64,000 nucleotides of DNA. It comes from Blautia_A ammoniilytica (GTDB lineage Bacteria > Bacillota > Clostridia > Lachnospirales > Lachnospiraceae). Shown one piece after another: positions 22,716 to 31,833 of the stretch. The stretch spans positions 1-64,000 of the forward strand of contig NZ_JAOQJL010000021.1 in NCBI RefSeq assembly GCF_025566965.1, written 5' to 3'. Under the pieces are notes generated by a model, which was not told where the DNA came from, did not search any database, and was given only the letters and a program-made list of their open reading frames with translations. A program made the position numbers and the translations under genes. Position 1 is the stretch's first letter. Each line of letters opens with the position of its first letter.

Positions 22716-24977
22716 ATGGAAGCTTTAAAGACAATGATCAATGACATGTTCCACAAAGACTGTTCTTCCTGTACAAATGAAGAGATTTATACAGCTCTTC
22801 TTACTTACACAAAGGAAGCACTGGAAGAAAAAGGTTATCACAACGGAAAAAAGAAAATTTATTATATTTCTGCAGAGTTCCTGATCGGAAAGCTGCTTTC
22901 TAACAATCTGATTAACCTTGGCATTTATGATCAGGTTGCAGATTACTTAAAAGAGAACGGCAAATCCCTTGCTGAGATCGAAGAGGTTGAGCCGGAACCA
23001 TCTCTTGGAAATGGCGGACTTGGACGTCTGGCAGCATGTTTCCTGGATTCTATTGCAACACTGGGACTGCCGGGAGAAGGAATCGGTCTGAATTATCACC
23101 TGGGTCTGTTTAAACAGGTATTCAAAGACAGACTTCAGAATGAGACACCGAACCCATGGATCACCAACAATACATGGCTTACACCTACAGATGTAACATA
23201 TACTGTACCGTTCCACGGATTTGAGCTTGAGTCTAAAATGTATGATATTGCAGTTGCAGGCTATCAGAATAAAGCAATCCATCTTCATTTATTTGATATT
23301 GATATTGCAGATGAGAGCATGGTTCATGATGGTATTGCATTCAATAAAAAAGACGTACTTCATAACCTGACTCTGTTCCTGTATCCGGATGACAGTGATG
23401 ATGACGGAAGAAAGCTTCGTATCTATCAGCAGTACTTTATGGTAAGCAATGCTGCACAGCTGATCCTGGACGAGGCAGTGGCCAAAGGCTGCAACCTTCA
23501 TGACCTGGCTGATTACGCAGTTGTACAGATCAACGATACACATCCAAGTATGATCATTCCTGAGTTCATCCGTCTGCTGACTGCAAAAGGTATTGACTTT
23601 GAGGAAGCAAGCGATATCGTTGCAAAGGTTTGTGCTTATACCAATCATACGATCCTTGCAGAGGCACTTGAGAAATGGCCAATGAGCTATCTGGAAGAGG
23701 TTGTTCCTCATCTTGTTCCTATTATCAAACAGCTGGATGAGAAGGTTAAGAGAAAATATCCTCAGGAATCCGTTGCGATCATTGACAGCAACAACCTGGT
23801 GCATATGGCACATATGGATATCCACTATGGCTATTCCATCAATGGTGTGGCAACACTTCACACAGAGATCCTTAAGAACAGCGAGTTGAAGCAGTTCTAT
23901 GATATCTATCCTGAGAAATTCAATAATAAGACAAATGGTATCACATTCCGTCGCTGGCTGATGTATTGCAACCATCCTCTGACAGAACTGATCACATCCC
24001 TGATCGGAGACGGATTTAAGAAAAATGCATTTGAACTGGAAAAACTTCTTGCATATAAGGATGATCAGGAAGTATTGAATAAGATCCTGTCTATCAAGAC
24101 CGATGCAAAGAAGGTGTGCAAAGATTTCATCCTTTCCAACACAGGTGTTGAGATCGATGAGAACAGTATCTTTGATATCCAGATCAAACGTCTTCACGAG
24201 TACAAACGTCAGCAGCTGAATGCTCTGTACATTATTTATAAATACCTGGAGATCAAAGGCGGCAAGAAGCCGGAGAAGCCTGTAACCTTCATCTTTGGTG
24301 CAAAGGCAGCTCCTGCATATGTGATCGCAAAGGACATCATCCATCTTCTTCTTACACTTCAGGATCTGATCAAAAATGATCCGGATGTAGCTCCATACAT
24401 GAAGGTTGTAATGGTAGAGAACTACAATGTAAGCGCAGCTGAGAAGCTGATCCCTGCATGTGATATTTCAGAGCAGATTTCTCTGGCATCTAAAGAGGCT
24501 TCCGGTACAGGTAACATGAAGTTCATGCTGAACGGTGCGGTAACTCTTGGTACTATGGATGGTGCAAACGTAGAGATCAGTGATCTGGTTGGCGAGGATA
24601 ACCTCTATATCTTCGGACAGTCCAGCGAGCAGGTTATCCAGCACTATGAGAAGGCAGATTACAATTCAAAAGCTATCTATGAAGGCAATGCAGATATTAA
24701 GAAATATGTGGATTTCATTGTCAGCGATCAGGTGCTTGCACTTGGACATGAAGAGAACTTAAGAAGACTTCACAATGAGCTTGTGAACAAAGACTGGTTT
24801 ATGACTCTTCTTGACCTGGAAGACTATATTAAGGTTAAGAACCAGGCTCTGGCAGATTATACAGACAGAGAGAAATGGGCTAAGAAGATGCTTGTGAACA
24901 TTGCAAAGGCTGGCTTCTTCTCATCTGACAGAACCATTGAGCAGTACAATGAGGATATCTGGCATCTCACAAAATAA
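22716..24977 (+). CDS. glgP: Glycogen/starch phosphorylase
   Basis: Releases glucose 1-phosphate from alpha-1,4-glucans with PLP. The 753 residues are slightly short but complete. Seen: SLGNGGLGRLAACFLDS, INDTHPSM, KRLHEYKRQQLN, and the PLP lysine Lys602 in EASGTGNMKF, followed by GTMDGANVEI. I chose ATG 22716, which AAAGGAG precedes; upstream in-frame ATGs at 22671 and 22701 have no good site. It pairs functionally with glgC-glgD at 35324-37716, which make the ADP-glucose for glycogen synthesis. A terminator lies about 90 bp downstream. Confidence 0.94.
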   Translation: MEALKTMINDMFHKDCSSCTNEEIYTALLTYTKEALEEKGYHNGKKKIYYISAEFLIGKLLSNNLINLGIYDQVADYLKENGKSLAEIEEVEPEPSLGNGGLGRLAACFLDSIATLGLPGEGIGLNYHLGLFKQVFKDRLQNETPNPWITNNTWLTPTDVTYTVPFHGFELESKMYDIAVAGYQNKAIHLHLFDIDIADESMVHDGIAFNKKDVLHNLTLFLYPDDSDDDGRKLRIYQQYFMVSNAAQLILDEAVAKGCNLHDLADYAVVQINDTHPSMIIPEFIRLLTAKGIDFEEASDIVAKVCAYTNHTILAEALEKWPMSYLEEVVPHLVPIIKQLDEKVKRKYPQESVAIIDSNNLVHMAHMDIHYGYSINGVATLHTEILKNSELKQFYDIYPEKFNNKTNGITFRRWLMYCNHPLTELITSLIGDGFKKNAFELEKLLAYKDDQEVLNKILSIKTDAKKVCKDFILSNTGVEIDENSIFDIQIKRLHEYKRQQLNALYIIYKYLEIKGGKKPEKPVTFIFGAKAAPAYVIAKDIIHLLLTLQDLIKNDPDVAPYMKVVMVENYNVSAAEKLIPACDISEQISLASKEASGTGNMKFMLNGAVTLGTMDGANVEISDLVGEDNLYIFGQSSEQVIQHYEKADYNSKAIYEGNADIKKYVDFIVSDQVLALGHEENLRRLHNELVNKDWFMTLLDLEDYIKVKNQALADYTDREKWAKKMLVNIAKAGFFSSDRTIEQYNEDIWHLTK

Positions 24978-25066
24978 ATTTCAGGTAAGATAAATTACAG
25001 GCAGGATAAGTAATTTACAGGCAATATAGATTAATTGCAGGCAGGACCTGTACAGAAATAAAAAGG

Positions 25067-25104
25067 ACAGAACTGTATCGTGTAGGACGGCAGTTCTGTT
25101 TTTT
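25067..25104 (+). terminator. Terminator downstream of glgP
   Basis: ACAGAACTG (25067-25075) pairs with CAGTTCTGT (25091-25099), followed by a T-run to 25104. Between the glgP stop and this site are only degenerate ATTACAGGCA repeats. Confidence 0.75.
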
Positions 25105-25142
25105 ATGTAATAGGAAATTACTCCGTAATGTTCCTATTACAT
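25105..25142. repeat. Long-stem hairpin, probable interspersed repeat
   Basis: ATGTAATAGGAAATTAC (25105-25121) pairs with 25125-25142 over 17 bp with one bulged G and a 3-nt loop. It starts directly after the glgP terminator T-run. A GC-rich stretch CGCTCCGCGAGGATGCG follows. It has the form of a bacterial interspersed repeat, but only one copy is in the window. Confidence 0.5.
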
Positions 25143-25246
25143 AAAAACGCTCCGCGAGGATGCGACTACGGGATATTGCCTGTGGACAGCAATTGAACAG
25201 CAATTGAAACATCAATTGAACAGTTATATTTTGGCCTTATTTTTTC

Positions 25247-25275
25247 TTGCGTAAAGAACAGGAATAGTCTATACT
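25247..25275 (+). promoter_or_regulatory. Promoter of asnS
   Basis: TTGCGT (25247-25252), 17 bp, TATACT (25270-25275), 80 bp ahead of asnS. Just upstream (25186-25225), CAATTGAA occurs three times as short direct repeats. No T-box leader is seen. Confidence 0.6.
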
Positions 25276-25354
25276 GTAACACAACAGGCAGTGTGGGACG
25301 GATGAGATCCATATTGCTATCGATAATGTAATATGAAGAGAAAGAGGACAGATT

Positions 25355-26746
25355 ATGAACCTTACAACAGTTAAAGAGATTTACAGAAACAGAGATAAAT
25401 ATCTGGATCAGGAGATCGCAGTAGGCGGCTGGGTACGCAGCGTGCGTGATTCCAAAACATTCGGATTTATTGTTCTCCATGATGGTACCTATTTTGAAAC
25501 ACTGCAGGTAGTTTACCATGACAATATGGAGAATTTTGCACAGATCAGCAAGCTGAACGTAGGTGCAGCTATTATTGTAAAAGGTACTCTGGTAGCTACT
25601 CCCCAGGCAAAGCAGCCTTTTGAGATCCAGGCTTCTGAGATCACACTGGAAGGAGCATCTGCACCGGATTATCCTCTTCAGAAGAAACGCCATAGCCTTG
25701 AGTATTTAAGAACCATGACCCATCTGCGTCCACGTACCAATACCTTCCAGGCTGTATTTCGTGTACGTTCCCTTTGCGCATATGCGATCCATAAGTTTTT
25801 CCAGGAGAGAGGTTTTGTGTATGTGCATACACCACTGATCACAGGAAGTGACTGTGAGGGTGCAGGAGAGATGTTCCAGGTCACTACACTTGACCTTGTA
25901 AATACACCTGTAGATGATCAGGGGAAGATCGATTACAGCAAGGACTTCTTCGGAAAAGAGACCAACCTTACTGTCAGCGGACAGCTGAACTGTGAGACTT
26001 TTGCACAGGCATTCCGCAATGTATATACCTTTGGACCTACCTTCCGTGCAGAGAATTCCAATACCACCCGCCATGCGGCAGAGTTCTGGATGATCGAGCC
26101 GGAGTGTGCATTTGCTGATCTTCAGGATGATATGGATCTGGCAGAGGCTATGCTGAAGTATGTGATCAATTTTGTGTTGGAGAATGCACCGGAGGAGATG
26201 AACTTCTTCAATTCTTTTGTTGATAAGGGGCTTCTGGACAGACTGAACCATGTGGTTAATTCTGAGTTTGGCCGTGTGACCTATACAGAGGCTGTAGAGC
26301 TTCTTGAGAAGAACAATGACAAATTCGATTACAAGGTATCCTGGGGATGTGACCTTCAGACAGAGCATGAGCGCTATCTGACAGAGCAGATTTTTAAGAA
26401 ACCTATCTTTGTTACGGATTATCCAAAGGAGATCAAAGCCTTCTATATGAAGCAGAACCAGGATGGCAAGACAGTGGCAGCCATGGACTGTCTGGTACCG
26501 GGCATTGGCGAGATTATCGGAGGAAGCCAGAGAGAAGAGGATTATGACAAGCTGAAAGCCCGTATGGACGAGCTTGGCATGAAAGAATGTGACTATGACT
26601 TCTATCTGGACCTTCGTAAATATGGCACTACCCGTCATGCAGGCTTTGGCCTTGGCTTTGAAAGATGCGTGATGTATCTGACAGGAATGGGCAATATCCG
26701 TGACGTAATCCCATTCCCAAGAACTGTAAATAACTGTGACCTGTAA
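25355..26746 (+). CDS. asnS: Asparaginyl-tRNA synthetase
   Basis: Charges tRNA-Asn. The 463-residue class II enzyme has an N-terminal OB-fold anticodon-binding domain (about 18-105, VGGWVRSVRDSKTFGF). The catalytic domain carries motif 2 (TFGPTFRAENSNTTRHAAEFWMIEPE, split here across the fold) and motif 3 (GFGLGFERCVMYLTG). GSDCEGAGEMF in the active site distinguishes AsnRS from AspRS. The start ATG follows GAAAGAGGAC. It appears monocistronic, with the nuclease gene 127 bp downstream. Confidence 0.95.
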   Translation: MNLTTVKEIYRNRDKYLDQEIAVGGWVRSVRDSKTFGFIVLHDGTYFETLQVVYHDNMENFAQISKLNVGAAIIVKGTLVATPQAKQPFEIQASEITLEGASAPDYPLQKKRHSLEYLRTMTHLRPRTNTFQAVFRVRSLCAYAIHKFFQERGFVYVHTPLITGSDCEGAGEMFQVTTLDLVNTPVDDQGKIDYSKDFFGKETNLTVSGQLNCETFAQAFRNVYTFGPTFRAENSNTTRHAAEFWMIEPECAFADLQDDMDLAEAMLKYVINFVLENAPEEMNFFNSFVDKGLLDRLNHVVNSEFGRVTYTEAVELLEKNNDKFDYKVSWGCDLQTEHERYLTEQIFKKPIFVTDYPKEIKAFYMKQNQDGKTVAAMDCLVPGIGEIIGGSQREEDYDKLKARMDELGMKECDYDFYLDLRKYGTTRHAGFGLGFERCVMYLTGMGNIRDVIPFPRTVNNCDL

Positions 26747-26873
26747 GATAAAGGCCCTGTCATAATTGCAGGGTGCATTTGCTGCATGCTTTGATCTTTG
26801 CAGTTATGTTTGATCTTTACAGATGTATTTTACCCTTACAGGTATAGCTTATCTATATAAGGAGCAGATCAGA

Positions 26874-27929
26874 ATGAGATTTATTCATCTTGCAGATGTA
26901 CATCTGGGAGCAGTACCTGACAGGGGATGCCCCTGGAGTGAAAAGCGGGAAGAAGAGATCTGGGAAACTTTCCGCCGGGTTATTACGGGTATCCGTGAAA
27001 ATCCGGTGGATTTGTTATTTATAGCCGGAGATCTTTTTCACAGGCAGCCATTGCTGCGTGAACTAAAAGAAGTGAATCATCTGTTTTCTACCATTCCGGA
27101 GACACAGGTGTATCTGATGGCAGGAAATCACGATTATCTGAAGAAGGATTCTTTTTACAGAGATTTTCCATGGGCAGATAATGTGGTGTTTTTTAAAGAT
27201 GAAAAGCTTACCTGCGTAAAAGACAAAAAATTGGATGTATATGTGTATGGTTTAAGCTATGAACACCAGGAGATCAGGACTCCTCTTTATGATGGAATCC
27301 GCCCAAAGGAAGGAGAGGGACTTCATATCCTTCTGGCTCATGGTGGGGATGCAGATCATATACCGGTGAATATAAACAGCTTATCTGCCGCTGGATTTGA
27401 TTATGTGGCAATGGGGCATATTCATAGGCCGCAGATCCTTTTAAGGGACAGAGCAGCTTATGCAGGAGCTTTGGAGCCTATTGACAGAGGTGACCTGGGA
27501 GAACACGGATATATAGAGGGCAGGCTGGAGAATGGCAGGCTGCGCGTTTCCTTTGTACCTTTTGCATCCAGATCCTATCAGCAGCTTCTTCTCACTGTAT
27601 CTCAGGAGTCGACCCAGATTTCTCTGGAAGAAGAGCTGAAGGATGAGATTTACAGAAGAGGCGGTCTGAATATTTATCGGGTGATCATCCAAGGAGAACG
27701 TCCGGCAGAGCTGCTGTTTATTCCGGAAAAGCTGAAACAATTCGGCAATGTTACAGAGGTCCTGGATGAATCCCGGCCTATGTATGATCTGGAAGCCTTG
27801 CAAAGACAGTACAGTGGTACCCTGATCGGGGATTATATTACGTATTTTCTGGAAAAAGACAGAAGCATTGTGGAAGATAAGGCTTTGTATTACGGTCTTC
27901 AGGCACTTCTACAGACAAGTGCAGTGTGA
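26874..27929 (+). CDS. SbcD/YhaO-like DNA repair metallophosphoesterase
   Basis: A 351-residue calcineurin-like nuclease subunit. The metal motifs are all present: HLADVHLGA (start), FIAGDLFH, MAGNHDY, LLAHGGD and AMGHIHRP. The C-terminal part is of the YhaO type. The start is ATG 26874 behind AAGGAG; an in-frame ATG at 26823 lacks a site. It precedes the SMC-like ATPase gene by 33 bp, the same pairing as SbcD-SbcC and YhaO-YhaN, so the two likely form a nuclease-ATPase complex acting on DNA ends. Confidence 0.87.
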   Translation: MRFIHLADVHLGAVPDRGCPWSEKREEEIWETFRRVITGIRENPVDLLFIAGDLFHRQPLLRELKEVNHLFSTIPETQVYLMAGNHDYLKKDSFYRDFPWADNVVFFKDEKLTCVKDKKLDVYVYGLSYEHQEIRTPLYDGIRPKEGEGLHILLAHGGDADHIPVNINSLSAAGFDYVAMGHIHRPQILLRDRAAYAGALEPIDRGDLGEHGYIEGRLENGRLRVSFVPFASRSYQQLLLTVSQESTQISLEEELKDEIYRRGGLNIYRVIIQGERPAELLFIPEKLKQFGNVTEVLDESRPMYDLEALQRQYSGTLIGDYITYFLEKDRSIVEDKALYYGLQALLQTSAV

Positions 27930-27962
27930 TTAACTGGTGTTAGCAGAGAGGACAGGAATTGA

Positions 27963-29525
27963 ATGATCTTCAAACGACTGACGATTAAGAATTTTGGAAA
28001 GATCCATGACAAGACTCTGGAGTTTTCCCAGGGGATCAACATACTTTACGGAGAAAATGAAAGTGGAAAAAGCACGGTCCATACCTTTGTAAGAAGTATG
28101 CTGTACGGGATCACAAGGCAGCGGGGACGGGCCTCCAGAAATGATATTTATACCAGGTACGAGCCGTGGGAGAATCCGGCACAGTACGGTGGGAGTCTGT
28201 GGTTTTCAACCGGAGGCGAAGATTATCGGCTCACTCGTAATTTTTATAAAGAGAACCAGAATGGGGAGCTACTTAATCTTCGTACCGGAGAGCTGACCGG
28301 TGTGGAGGATGGCCAAATGGAGCAGCTGCTGGGCGGTGTAAGCCAGGCTGTATATGACAATACAGTGTCTGTGGCGCAGCTGAAAAGCGTTACAGGTAAG
28401 GACCTGGCATCTGAGGTACAGAATTATATGGCCAGCTACCAGGGAACCGGGGACAGCTCTGTAGATCTGGGAAGAACGATGCAGATGCTGAAGATGTCCA
28501 GAAAAGGCTATCAGGTACAAAAGGACAAAAAAAGAAAAGAAGCAGAAAAAGAGCAGGAAAAGCTGAATGCTAAAATGGAATATCTGAATCGGGAACTGGA
28601 AGAATTGAAGGAGAGACAATCCCAGGTATCCAGGAAAGAAGAAAAGCTGCAGATCCGGTCTGGACAGGACAGCGGTCTTGACATGATCGAAGGGAAGATC
28701 CAGGTTCTTCGTAAACGGCGCCTGACACTTACTACAGCAGCCTTATTGGCTGTGGTCCTGGGCATTGTAGGACTTTTCAGCAGGTTTTCCGCAGCTGATC
28801 AGATCACCAGGCTGGGATGGGATTTCTGTATTCTGCTTGGGATAGGGATGATCCTGTATTATCTTGGGCGGCGGCGTATGCTGGATCGTGATCTGGCCAG
28901 CCAGAACAGATTGCGTACCAGGTGGCTCCAGCAGCAGGAGAAGCTGAAGTGGAATAAAGAATCCCTACAGGAATCTTTTGAAGAAAAAAGGGTGGATTTT
29001 GAAAATCTGCAGGAAGAATACAAGGATTATGAATCGGAGATCTGGATGCCGGTCAGTGAGGACATAGAGATCCAGGCGCTGAATCTTGCAATGGATACCA
29101 TTGAGCAGATATCAGGCAATATACACCGGCAGGTAGGATACCGGCTGCGGCAGCGTACTTCCCAGATCTTGTGTGAGATCACAGATGGCAGGTATCAGGA
29201 AGTACTGATCGACCCGGATCTTCAGATCAGCGTAAATACCAGCGAGCGGATAATACCTGCCCAGAGATTAAGTAGAGGTACTATAGAACAGCTGTATTTT
29301 GCTCTTCGCATGGCAGCTTCTGAATTGCTTTGCGGTGGGGAAACCTTTCCTGTGATCCTGGATGATGTATTCGGGATGTATGATGAAGCCAGGCTGGCAG
29401 CAGTGCTTCACTGGCTTGAAAAAGAGCAAAAACAGGTGATCATCAGCACCTGCAATAAAAGAGAGGCTCAGATACTGGAAAGAGAAGGAATCCCGTATCG
29501 TTTGCAAAGCCTTTCAGAGGAATAA
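27963..29525 (+). CDS. Small SMC/Rad50-like ATPase with membrane segments (YhaN-like)
   Basis: The partner ATPase of the SbcD-like nuclease. At 520 residues it is about half the size of YhaN or SbcC. N-terminal half: Walker A GENESGKST (about 31-39). Middle: coiled coil (about 185-245) running into two hydrophobic segments (about 255-275 and 286-303), then a return coil (about 310-365). C-terminal half: signature LSRGTIEQLYFALR and Walker B FPVILDDVF. Two membrane helices in place of the usual hinge suggest a membrane-tethered complex. Similar short proteins may be common in Clostridia. A bidirectional terminator follows. Confidence 0.83.
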   Translation: MIFKRLTIKNFGKIHDKTLEFSQGINILYGENESGKSTVHTFVRSMLYGITRQRGRASRNDIYTRYEPWENPAQYGGSLWFSTGGEDYRLTRNFYKENQNGELLNLRTGELTGVEDGQMEQLLGGVSQAVYDNTVSVAQLKSVTGKDLASEVQNYMASYQGTGDSSVDLGRTMQMLKMSRKGYQVQKDKKRKEAEKEQEKLNAKMEYLNRELEELKERQSQVSRKEEKLQIRSGQDSGLDMIEGKIQVLRKRRLTLTTAALLAVVLGIVGLFSRFSAADQITRLGWDFCILLGIGMILYYLGRRRMLDRDLASQNRLRTRWLQQQEKLKWNKESLQESFEEKRVDFENLQEEYKDYESEIWMPVSEDIEIQALNLAMDTIEQISGNIHRQVGYRLRQRTSQILCEITDGRYQEVLIDPDLQISVNTSERIIPAQRLSRGTIEQLYFALRMAASELLCGGETFPVILDDVFGMYDEARLAAVLHWLEKEQKQVIISTCNKREAQILEREGIPYRLQSLSEE

Positions 29526-29546
29526 AATGGAATAAATAATCATTAA

Positions 29547-29589
29547 AAAAGATCTCCCGCATCCAGGAAGGATGCTGTGGAGATCTTTT
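29547..29589. terminator. Bidirectional terminator between convergent genes
   Basis: AAAAGATCTCC and GCATCC (29547-29564) pair with GGATGC and GGAGATCTTTT (29569-29589). A-run on one side and T-run on the other let it stop transcription from both the ATPase gene and the minus-strand prs. Confidence 0.85.
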
Positions 29590-29645
29590 GAGGTTAAGAT
29601 CATTTTTAATAGTGATTTGTGTATTTTGATACTTGAATTATCATA

Positions 29646-30827
29646 TTATTTGTACTGTGCCATGTAGTTGTTCACGCAGCGCTTGATCCTGTCTACTGGG
29701 TTCAGAAGGTGGCTTACAGAAAGATCATGGTTCAATGTATCAATGATCAATGCAATATATTTGCTCATGTCACAGGTGATATAATATGGCTTCTCAAGAA
29801 GCTTGGCAGGCTGATATACCAGGTTTGTAGTGAGAAGCTTGTCAAATACACCTGCCTGGTGGGCTTCATCAAATTTGTCAAGGCCATCTGTAAATAATCC
29901 GAAGGTAGAACAGATGTAGATCTTGCCAGCTCCTCTTTCTTTGAGAAGGGATGCAATCTTAAGCACTGTATCACCTGAGGAGATCATATCATCGATCAGG
30001 ATCATATCCTTGCCTTCCAGCTTAGGACCAAGGAATTCATAAGCAGCTACCGGATGACGTCCATCTACAAATTTGGAATAATCCAGACGCTTGTAGTACA
30101 TACCCATATCAACACCCAGGATATTGGCAAGGTAAATGGCGCGGCTCATGCTGCCTTCGTCAGGGCTGATAATGGCAAAGTGATCATTATCAAGGTGAAG
30201 TCCTTCTTCGTTGTGAAGAAGAGCCTTAATGAACTGATAAGAAGGCTGCACTGTTTCAAAGCCGTGAAGCGGTGTGGCATTCTGGATACGTGCATCATGA
30301 GCATCAAAAGTGATGATATTCTCTACCCCCATACTGATCAGCTCGTGAAGTGCGCTGGCGCAGTCAAGGGACTCTCTGCCTATACGCTTGCTCTGACGGC
30401 CTTCATAAAGATAAGGCATGATCACATTCACTCTTCGTGCCTTGCCGCCGATGGCGCCGATCACACGCTTCAGATCCTGGAAATGATCGTCTGGGGACAT
30501 CAGGTTGGTGTAATTGCCGATAGGGTAGCTCATGCTGTAATTACATACATCTACTAAAATATAAACATCATCACCACGGACAGATTCCGAGATCACGCAT
30601 TTGCCTTCACCAGAACCAAATCTGGGTGTCTGTACCTGGATCGTATAGGAATCTCTCTGGTATCCTTCAAAAGAAAATGAATCTATCTCCGGGTGTGTAC
30701 GCTCATTACGCCACTTAACAAGCCATTCGTCTACTTTCTCGCCTAAGGGGCGACAGCTGTCTGTGGGGATCAGTCCAAGCCTTCCAACCGGAACGGTTGA
30801 TAATTCCTTTGTGGATCTTTGTGCCAT
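29646..30827 (-). CDS. prs: Ribose-phosphate pyrophosphokinase (long clostridial form)
   Basis: Makes PRPP from ribose 5-phosphate and ATP for nucleotide, His and Trp synthesis. The 393-residue chain is longer than the usual 310-320 because of an N-terminal extension of about 70 residues. Family motifs: NVIMPYLYEGRQSKR (usual IPYFGYARQDR region, diverged), FDAHDARIQ, and the PRPP loop LIDDMISSGDT (usual VDDMIDTGGT). It lies 3 bp behind the dnaI-like gene, and its ribosome site GGAGG is inside that gene's last codons, so the two are translationally coupled. Confidence 0.9.
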   Translation of the reverse strand: MAQRSTKELSTVPVGRLGLIPTDSCRPLGEKVDEWLVKWRNERTHPEIDSFSFEGYQRDSYTIQVQTPRFGSGEGKCVISESVRGDDVYILVDVCNYSMSYPIGNYTNLMSPDDHFQDLKRVIGAIGGKARRVNVIMPYLYEGRQSKRIGRESLDCASALHELISMGVENIITFDAHDARIQNATPLHGFETVQPSYQFIKALLHNEEGLHLDNDHFAIISPDEGSMSRAIYLANILGVDMGMYYKRLDYSKFVDGRHPVAAYEFLGPKLEGKDMILIDDMISSGDTVLKIASLLKERGAGKIYICSTFGLFTDGLDKFDEAHQAGVFDKLLTTNLVYQPAKLLEKPYYITCDMSKYIALIIDTLNHDLSVSHLLNPVDRIKRCVNNYMAQYK

Positions 30828-30830
30828 GTT

Positions 30831-31814
30831 CTATTTTCCTCCTAAATAGTTTTTCTTCATCCGGATGTCTTCTCCTGTAAGCTTCAGGATAATATAGTTA
30901 TTGCAGATACGGGAAAAGGTCCGTTCAGAGTAAACATTCTGTATTTCACCCAACTCCAGATTGGTGGAGATGATGGTGGATCTGTGTCTCATAATACGCT
31001 CATTGACGCACAAAAACAACTGGGAAGACACAAAACTGTTGGTAAGCTCTGTTCCCAGGTCATCAATGATCAGCAGATCGCAGTCGTACACCAGATCGTT
31101 GTCTTTGCCTGTGCTGTCGCCGGAAAAGGTATTCCGTGCCAGCATATCAAACAGGTCAAATGCAGAAAAATATAAAACGCTGTGGGAGCTTTCAAGAAGA
31201 TCATGGGCGATACAGTGGGAAAGAAAAGTCTTCCCAACGCCTGTGTTGCCATAGATCAGCAGGCTGCGGGGATCCTGGTCAAAGGATGAAACGAAATCCC
31301 TGGCAGTCTGGTATGCACGCTGTGCGGCTTCCAGTGCGGACAATCCAGTGGACGCATCTATTGTAGCAGAATAATAGTCAAAAGAAAAGTGGTCAAAGTT
31401 TTCTTTTTTGAGAATTTCATTTAAATTGGACTGAGTATACAAAAGCTGTATCTCCGCCCTGTGGAAACAGGAGCATTTCTTGCTGCCGATATAGCCGGTA
31501 TCCTGACAATGAGAACAGGTGTAATGCATCTCAAGATAGTCGGAAGGGTAGCCATTCAGGGCAAGCAAAGCTTCACGCTCCTGGGCAAGCAGGGATATGG
31601 CAGCCTTCAGATCCTCCAGGCTGCGATCCAGACCGCTGATCATGGAGCGGGCTTTGGCTGCGCTTAAGGAAGCTACTTCGCTGTCAATCTCACGAAGCCT
31701 GGGAATCCGGTCATAAGCTTCCTGCCTGTGCTCCTCCAGCAGACGGCGGTTCTCAGCCTGCTTGCGGCTGTATTCTCTCATAATGGTATCATATTGAAAA
31801 TTCTGTAAAGGCAT
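30831..31814 (-). CDS. DnaC/DnaI-like helicase loader ATPase
   Basis: Probable loader of the replicative helicase. The 327 residues hold an N-terminal coiled region (about 1-85), a Cys cluster likely to bind zinc (CSHCQDTGYIGSKKCSCFH), and a AAA+ domain with Walker A GNTGVGKTF, Walker B LLIIDDLGTE, sensor 1 IISTNLE and the arginine-finger region ERTFSRICNN. This layout is that of DnaI in Firmicutes. It follows the dnaD-like gene by 19 bp, making a replication-restart/initiation operon with prs. Confidence 0.9.
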   Translation of the reverse strand: MPLQNFQYDTIMREYSRKQAENRRLLEEHRQEAYDRIPRLREIDSEVASLSAAKARSMISGLDRSLEDLKAAISLLAQEREALLALNGYPSDYLEMHYTCSHCQDTGYIGSKKCSCFHRAEIQLLYTQSNLNEILKKENFDHFSFDYYSATIDASTGLSALEAAQRAYQTARDFVSSFDQDPRSLLIYGNTGVGKTFLSHCIAHDLLESSHSVLYFSAFDLFDMLARNTFSGDSTGKDNDLVYDCDLLIIDDLGTELTNSFVSSQLFLCVNERIMRHRSTIISTNLELGEIQNVYSERTFSRICNNYIILKLTGEDIRMKKNYLGGK

Positions 31815-31833
31815 AAACGATCAATCTCCTCTG

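Noticed and set aside
25215..25354. T-box or other riboswitch ahead of asnS
   Set aside because: The leader after the promoter is only about 70 nt and has no T-box motif or terminator hairpin.
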